Shown here: one piece after another, positions 60,753 to 64,000 of the stretch
Layout: each line of letters opens with the position of its first letter
Position numbering within the stretch: position 1 is the stretch's first letter
Assembly (NCBI RefSeq): GCF_002008365.1
Contig: NZ_MRDL01000051.1
Span: 310,001-374,000, forward strand
Length of the DNA stretch: 64,000 nucleotides
Direction of reading: 5' to 3'
Origin: Rhizobium leguminosarum bv. viciae USDA 2370
Lineage (GTDB): Bacteria > Pseudomonadota > Alphaproteobacteria > Rhizobiales > Rhizobiaceae
Program-made: the position numbers and the translations under genes
Notes under the pieces: model-generated
Told to the model about the DNA's origin: nothing
Seen by the model: the letters and a program-made list of their open reading frames with translations, nothing else
The model's database searches: none

Positions 60753-63269
60753 ATGCCTTATGATCCCAGGACGATCGAACCGAAGTGGCAGGCCTATTGG
60801 GCCGATCACCATATTTTTCGCGCGGAAATCGATCCCGCCAGGCCGAAATTCTACGCGCTCGACATGTTTCCGTATCCTTCGGGCGCGGGCCTGCATGTTG
60901 GCCATCCCCTTGGCTACACTGCCACTGATATAATGTGCCGCTACAAACGCATGCGCGGCTTCAACGTCCTGCATCCGATGGGATGGGACAGTTTCGGCCT
61001 GCCGGCGGAGCGCCACGCCATGCGGACCGGTGTGCATCCCGATGTCACGACGAAGCGCAATATCGAGACGTTTCGCGGACAGGTGCAAAGGTTGGGTTTC
61101 TCCTATGACTGGAGCCGCGAGTTCGCCACCACCGATCCTGCCTACTTGCGCTGGACACAGTGGATATTCCTGAAGCTGTTCGAGAAGGGCCTCGCCTATC
61201 AAGCCGAGGTCGCAGTCAACTGGTGCCCGGCACAGAACGCCGTGCTCGCCGACGAGGAGGTCAAGGACGGGTGTTACGTCGAGACCGGCGATCCCGTCAT
61301 CCGCCGCAGGATGCGCCAGTGGATGCTGCGCATCACGGCTTATGCTGACCGACTGCTGGAGGGACTGGATGGCCTCGATTGGCCCGAAAGCCTGAAAACC
61401 ATGCAGCGCAACTGGATCGGGCGTTCTGAAGGGGCCGAAATCCGTTTTTCGCTCGAGCATGGCACGGAGGGCATTACCGTCTTCACGACGCGCCCCGAAA
61501 CCCTATTCGGAGCAAGCTATATCGTGCTCCCACCGGAGCATCCCGCTGTCGCCACCACCGTCACGCCCGAAGCAAGAGAGGCGGTTGCCGCCTATATTGC
61601 CGAGGCCGAGGCATTGGAGGAAACGACGCGTACCGATGCTGGACGCGAGAAGACCGGCGTCTTCACCGGCGCCTATGCCGTCAATCCCGCAACCGGCGCC
61701 CGGCTACCGATCTGGGTGGCCGATTACGTCCTGGCGGGCTACGGCACCGGCGCCTTGATGGCGGTGCCGGCCCATGACGCGCGGGACTACACCTTTGCCT
61801 GCGCGCACGGCCTGCCGATCATTCGCGTGATCGACAGTGCGGACGACATCGAAAAGGCGGCCTTTGAGGGCGAGGGGAGGATGGTTAATTCCGACTTCCT
61901 GAATGGTCTGGCCGCGCCGGAGGCCAGGAAAGCCATGATTGCTTGGCTGCAGGCGAGTGGCGCAGGCTGGCCTAAAGTCACCTATCGCCTACGCGATTGG
62001 CTGTTTTCCCGCCAGCGCTACTGGGGCGAGCCGATACCGGTGCTGCATCTGGCGGATGGCTCGGTGATGCCGCTGCCCGAGGAATGCCTGCCGCTGCTGC
62101 CGCCTGAGCTGGACGACTACGCCCCGACGCCGGACGGCGAACCGCCGCTTGCCCGTGCGCATGCCTGGGTCGAAACGATCGTGCCGGCCACCGAGATTCC
62201 GGCACGGCGGGAGACTAACACGATGCCGCAATGGGCGGGCTCCTGCTGGTATTTTCTCAGATTCCTCGATCCCGGCAACGCCCGCGAGCCCGTCGGGCGC
62301 GAGGCCGAGCGCTATTGGATGCCGGTTGATCTCTACGTCGGCGGTGCCGAGCATGCGGTCCTGCATCTGCTCTATGCCCGCTTCTGGCACAAGGTTCTCT
62401 ACGATATCAGGGTCGTTTCGACGGAAGAGCCGTTCCAGCGTCTGTTCAACCAGGGCATGATCCTTGCTCATTCCTACCGCGATGCGGCGGGCCGGTATTA
62501 CGCGCCGTCTTCCGTCGTCGAAGAGCAGGGCAGATGGTTCGCTGGGCCGGTCGAAGTGCAGCGCGCCGTCGAGAAGATGTCGAAGTCGCGGTTGAACGTC
62601 GTCAATCCCGACGATGTCGTCGATCAGTTCGGGGCCGACGCCTTGCGGTTGTACGAAATGTTCATGGGGCCTCTGGATGCGGCAAAACCCTGGCAGACCG
62701 CTGGCGTGATCGGTGTGCGCCGGTTTCTAGAGCGCGCCTGGCGTATTGTTTGCGACGAGAGCGACGGACTCTCCTCAGCGGTGCAGGAGGCGGCCCCGAG
62801 CCCGCAGCTTCTGTGCTTGCGCCACCAGACGGTGAAGACCGTGACGGCGGATATCGACGCAATGCGGTTCAACACCGCGGTTTCCCGGCTGATGGAACTG
62901 GCCAATGCACTGACGGTAGAAGCCGCGCGTCCGCGCGAAGTGGTGGAGACATTCGTGTTGCTACTGGCACCCTTTGCGCCTCACATCGCGGAGGAGTTAT
63001 GGAGCAAGCTTGGTCACCGGGAAACACTGACATGGGTTTCCTGGCCGACCTTCGACCCTGCGATGATCGATATGGAAACCCGCAAATATGTGGTGCAGAT
63101 CAACGGCAAGGTTCGCCACCGCTTCGAAGCTGCAGCCGACCTCGGCGAGGCGCTGCTGGCGGCGGCGCGATCGGAACCCGCTGTCATGGCCTTGCTCGAC
63201 GGCAGAATGGTGGTCAAGGAAGTTCTGGTCCCGGGGCGACTGGTGAATTTCGTCGTCGCAGACCTGTGA
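60753..63269 (+). CDS. leuS: Leucyl-tRNA synthetase, second (non-alphaproteobacterial-type) copy
   Basis: 838 residues with all catalytic parts: LDMFPYPSGAGLHVGHPLGY (HIGH motif HVGH near residue 50), editing domain TTRPETLFGASYIVL and VPAHDARDYTFA (editing Asp kept), and KMSKSRLNVVNPDD. The HVGHPLGYTATDI segment matches the type of non-proteobacterial LeuRSs; the housekeeping alphaproteobacterial LeuRS reads HMGHVRNYAMGD. So this is a probable horizontally acquired extra copy. Extra LeuRSs can confer immunity to LeuRS-targeting antibiotics such as agrocin 84. It stands alone with a long structured leader. Confidence 0.9.
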   Translation: MPYDPRTIEPKWQAYWADHHIFRAEIDPARPKFYALDMFPYPSGAGLHVGHPLGYTATDIMCRYKRMRGFNVLHPMGWDSFGLPAERHAMRTGVHPDVTTKRNIETFRGQVQRLGFSYDWSREFATTDPAYLRWTQWIFLKLFEKGLAYQAEVAVNWCPAQNAVLADEEVKDGCYVETGDPVIRRRMRQWMLRITAYADRLLEGLDGLDWPESLKTMQRNWIGRSEGAEIRFSLEHGTEGITVFTTRPETLFGASYIVLPPEHPAVATTVTPEAREAVAAYIAEAEALEETTRTDAGREKTGVFTGAYAVNPATGARLPIWVADYVLAGYGTGALMAVPAHDARDYTFACAHGLPIIRVIDSADDIEKAAFEGEGRMVNSDFLNGLAAPEARKAMIAWLQASGAGWPKVTYRLRDWLFSRQRYWGEPIPVLHLADGSVMPLPEECLPLLPPELDDYAPTPDGEPPLARAHAWVETIVPATEIPARRETNTMPQWAGSCWYFLRFLDPGNAREPVGREAERYWMPVDLYVGGAEHAVLHLLYARFWHKVLYDIRVVSTEEPFQRLFNQGMILAHSYRDAAGRYYAPSSVVEEQGRWFAGPVEVQRAVEKMSKSRLNVVNPDDVVDQFGADALRLYEMFMGPLDAAKPWQTAGVIGVRRFLERAWRIVCDESDGLSSAVQEAAPSPQLLCLRHQTVKTVTADIDAMRFNTAVSRLMELANALTVEAARPREVVETFVLLLAPFAPHIAEELWSKLGHRETLTWVSWPTFDPAMIDMETRKYVVQINGKVRHRFEAAADLGEALLAAARSEPAVMALLDGRMVVKEVLVPGRLVNFVVADL

Positions 63270-63284
63270 TGATCCAAAGCTGAT

Positions 63285-63304
63285 CGTCGGATTTGAGCCC
63301 GACG
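63285..63304. terminator. Weak hairpin between leuS and the LacI gene
   Basis: CGTCGG (63285-63290) pairs with CCGACG (63299-63304), loop of eight bases, between the two convergent genes. Tail is only slightly T-rich. Confidence 0.35.
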
Positions 63305-63326
63305 GTCCGTTCCCTCAACCGACCGC

Positions 63327-64000
63327 CTACCTGCCGCTCTCCGGCCAAGTCGGCTGGCTGACGCTCTGCAGCAGTTCCGGTTCGACGCCGTCGATGCGGG
63401 CGATGACGGCTTTGGCCATTTCGCGGCCGGCCTGGCGCACGTCTTCCTGGGCGGTGATGATCTCGGGGCGGATCCAGTTCAGGATCGGTACCGATTGCTT
63501 GGAGACCATGTCGAGATCGCGGCCGAGCGCCTTGCCGGCGGCTTCGATGCCGGCATTGACGGCGATTGCCGCGCTACCGGCCGAACAGACGATGCCGTCG
63601 GGGGCGTTGGCCGAGCGCATCATCACCTCGACGATGTCGCGGATGTCGGCGAGCGGGGCGTCGGTGTTGACGCGCAGCGGCACTTCCTCGGCGCCGTAAT
63701 CATGCAGGCCGGTCTGGAAGCCGATGCGGATATGGGCGTAGTAGGTGAGCTTGCTCGGCGGCTGCAGCAAGGCAATGCGGCGCCGGCCGCGCTTGACGAG
63801 CTTTTCCACCGCCTGATGCGCGAAGGCCTCGTTGTCGAAATCGTGGAACGGGTGCGTGAGACCCGCATCGGTGCGCCCATGCGTGGCGAAGGGCATGCCG
63901 CGCTCGCTCAGCAGCCGCACGCGCGGATCATCCGGCTCGATGCGGGAGATGATGACGCCGTCCGCCGAGCCGGTATCAAGGATATAGCGCACCGGCAGCA
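63327..64000 (-). CDS. LacI-family regulator, C-terminal part (runs off right edge)
   Basis: About 222 residues visible; the frame is open at the right edge, so the HTH lies outside. The sugar-binding domain shows DGVIISRIEPDDPRV, PFATHGRTDAGLTHPF, FDNEAFAHQAVEKLVKRGRR and DGIVCSAGSAAIAVNAGIEA, then RPEIITAQEDVRQAGREMAK, a common LacI/PurR-type ending. Ligand unknown; likely a carbohydrate operon lies beyond the window. Confidence 0.85.
   Translation of the reverse strand, partial: LPVRYILDTGSADGVIISRIEPDDPRVRLLSERGMPFATHGRTDAGLTHPFHDFDNEAFAHQAVEKLVKRGRRRIALLQPPSKLTYYAHIRIGFQTGLHDYGAEEVPLRVNTDAPLADIRDIVEVMMRSANAPDGIVCSAGSAAIAVNAGIEAAGKALGRDLDMVSKQSVPILNWIRPEIITAQEDVRQAGREMAKAVIARIDGVEPELLQSVSQPTWPESGR

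Overview
The window looks like chromosomal DNA of a Rhizobium of the R. leguminosarum/R. etli group. The strongest pointers are the complete very-long-chain fatty acid/lipid A cluster acpXL-fabZXL-fabF2XL-fabF1XL-adh-lpxXL, an FnrN-type regulator preceded by two perfect anaeroboxes, aerobic (Pseudomonas denitrificans-type) cobalamin genes, several small rhizobial DUF families, and palindromic repeats of the rhizobial RIME-like kind. Most of the window is GC-rich; roughly the first 8 kb is visibly less so.

Layout. 1-7.9 kb is an accessory, defence-like block: the 3' end of a type I restriction hsdR gene, a convergent HEPN/DUF262 gene pair, then a divergent module made of a soluble FtsH-like AAA+ zinc metalloprotease with a small partner gene on the minus strand, and a duplicated-HTH regulator with a TniQ-like zinc-finger protein on the plus strand. 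8.1-15.8 kb holds cell-envelope and stress genes (MscS channel, DUF900 lipoprotein, DUF2171 behind an EcfG-type promoter, DUF3008, a GreA-like factor) and the argP/argO-like amino-acid export pair. 15.9-27.7 kb is mixed: LysR and LuxR regulators, an entericidin-like lipoprotein, a betaine-type binding protein, cobQ, an SDR, DUF1127 proteins, a class III adenylate cyclase and a divergent CLC transporter.

28.0-42.6 kb is the cobalamin region. A full cobalamin riboswitch precedes cobU-cobW-cobN-cobO. After a short minus-strand insert (XRE regulator, NTF2-like protein, TSUP permease) come cobE, a nucleoside hydrolase and a tightly overlapping cobA-cobB-cobC-cobD operon. Together with cobQ at 19.5 kb these supply methylation of uroporphyrinogen III, amidation, cobalt insertion, adenosylation, aminopropanol-arm synthesis and nucleotide-loop activation; the remaining ring-modifying cob genes are not in the window.

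42.6-50.1 kb carries a zinc-ribbon protein, an L,D-transpeptidase, fnrN and the lipid A very-long-chain fatty acid cluster. 50.3-60.4 kb is a run of single genes (PAS protein, VOC and SRPBCC proteins, AraC, gnd, two GNATs, a methyltransferase), a frameshifted ATPase, and a ddlA/C39-peptidase-like operon facing a LysR regulator. 60.4-63.3 kb holds a second, non-alphaproteobacterial-looking leucyl-tRNA synthetase with a structured leader, and the window ends in a LacI-family gene.

I found no rRNA, tRNA, CRISPR array, intact insertion sequence or prophage. The best candidates for something not well described are the FtsH-like/duplicated-HTH/TniQ-like module (3.0-7.8 kb), the second LeuRS, and the cysteine-less ketosynthase FabF2XL.
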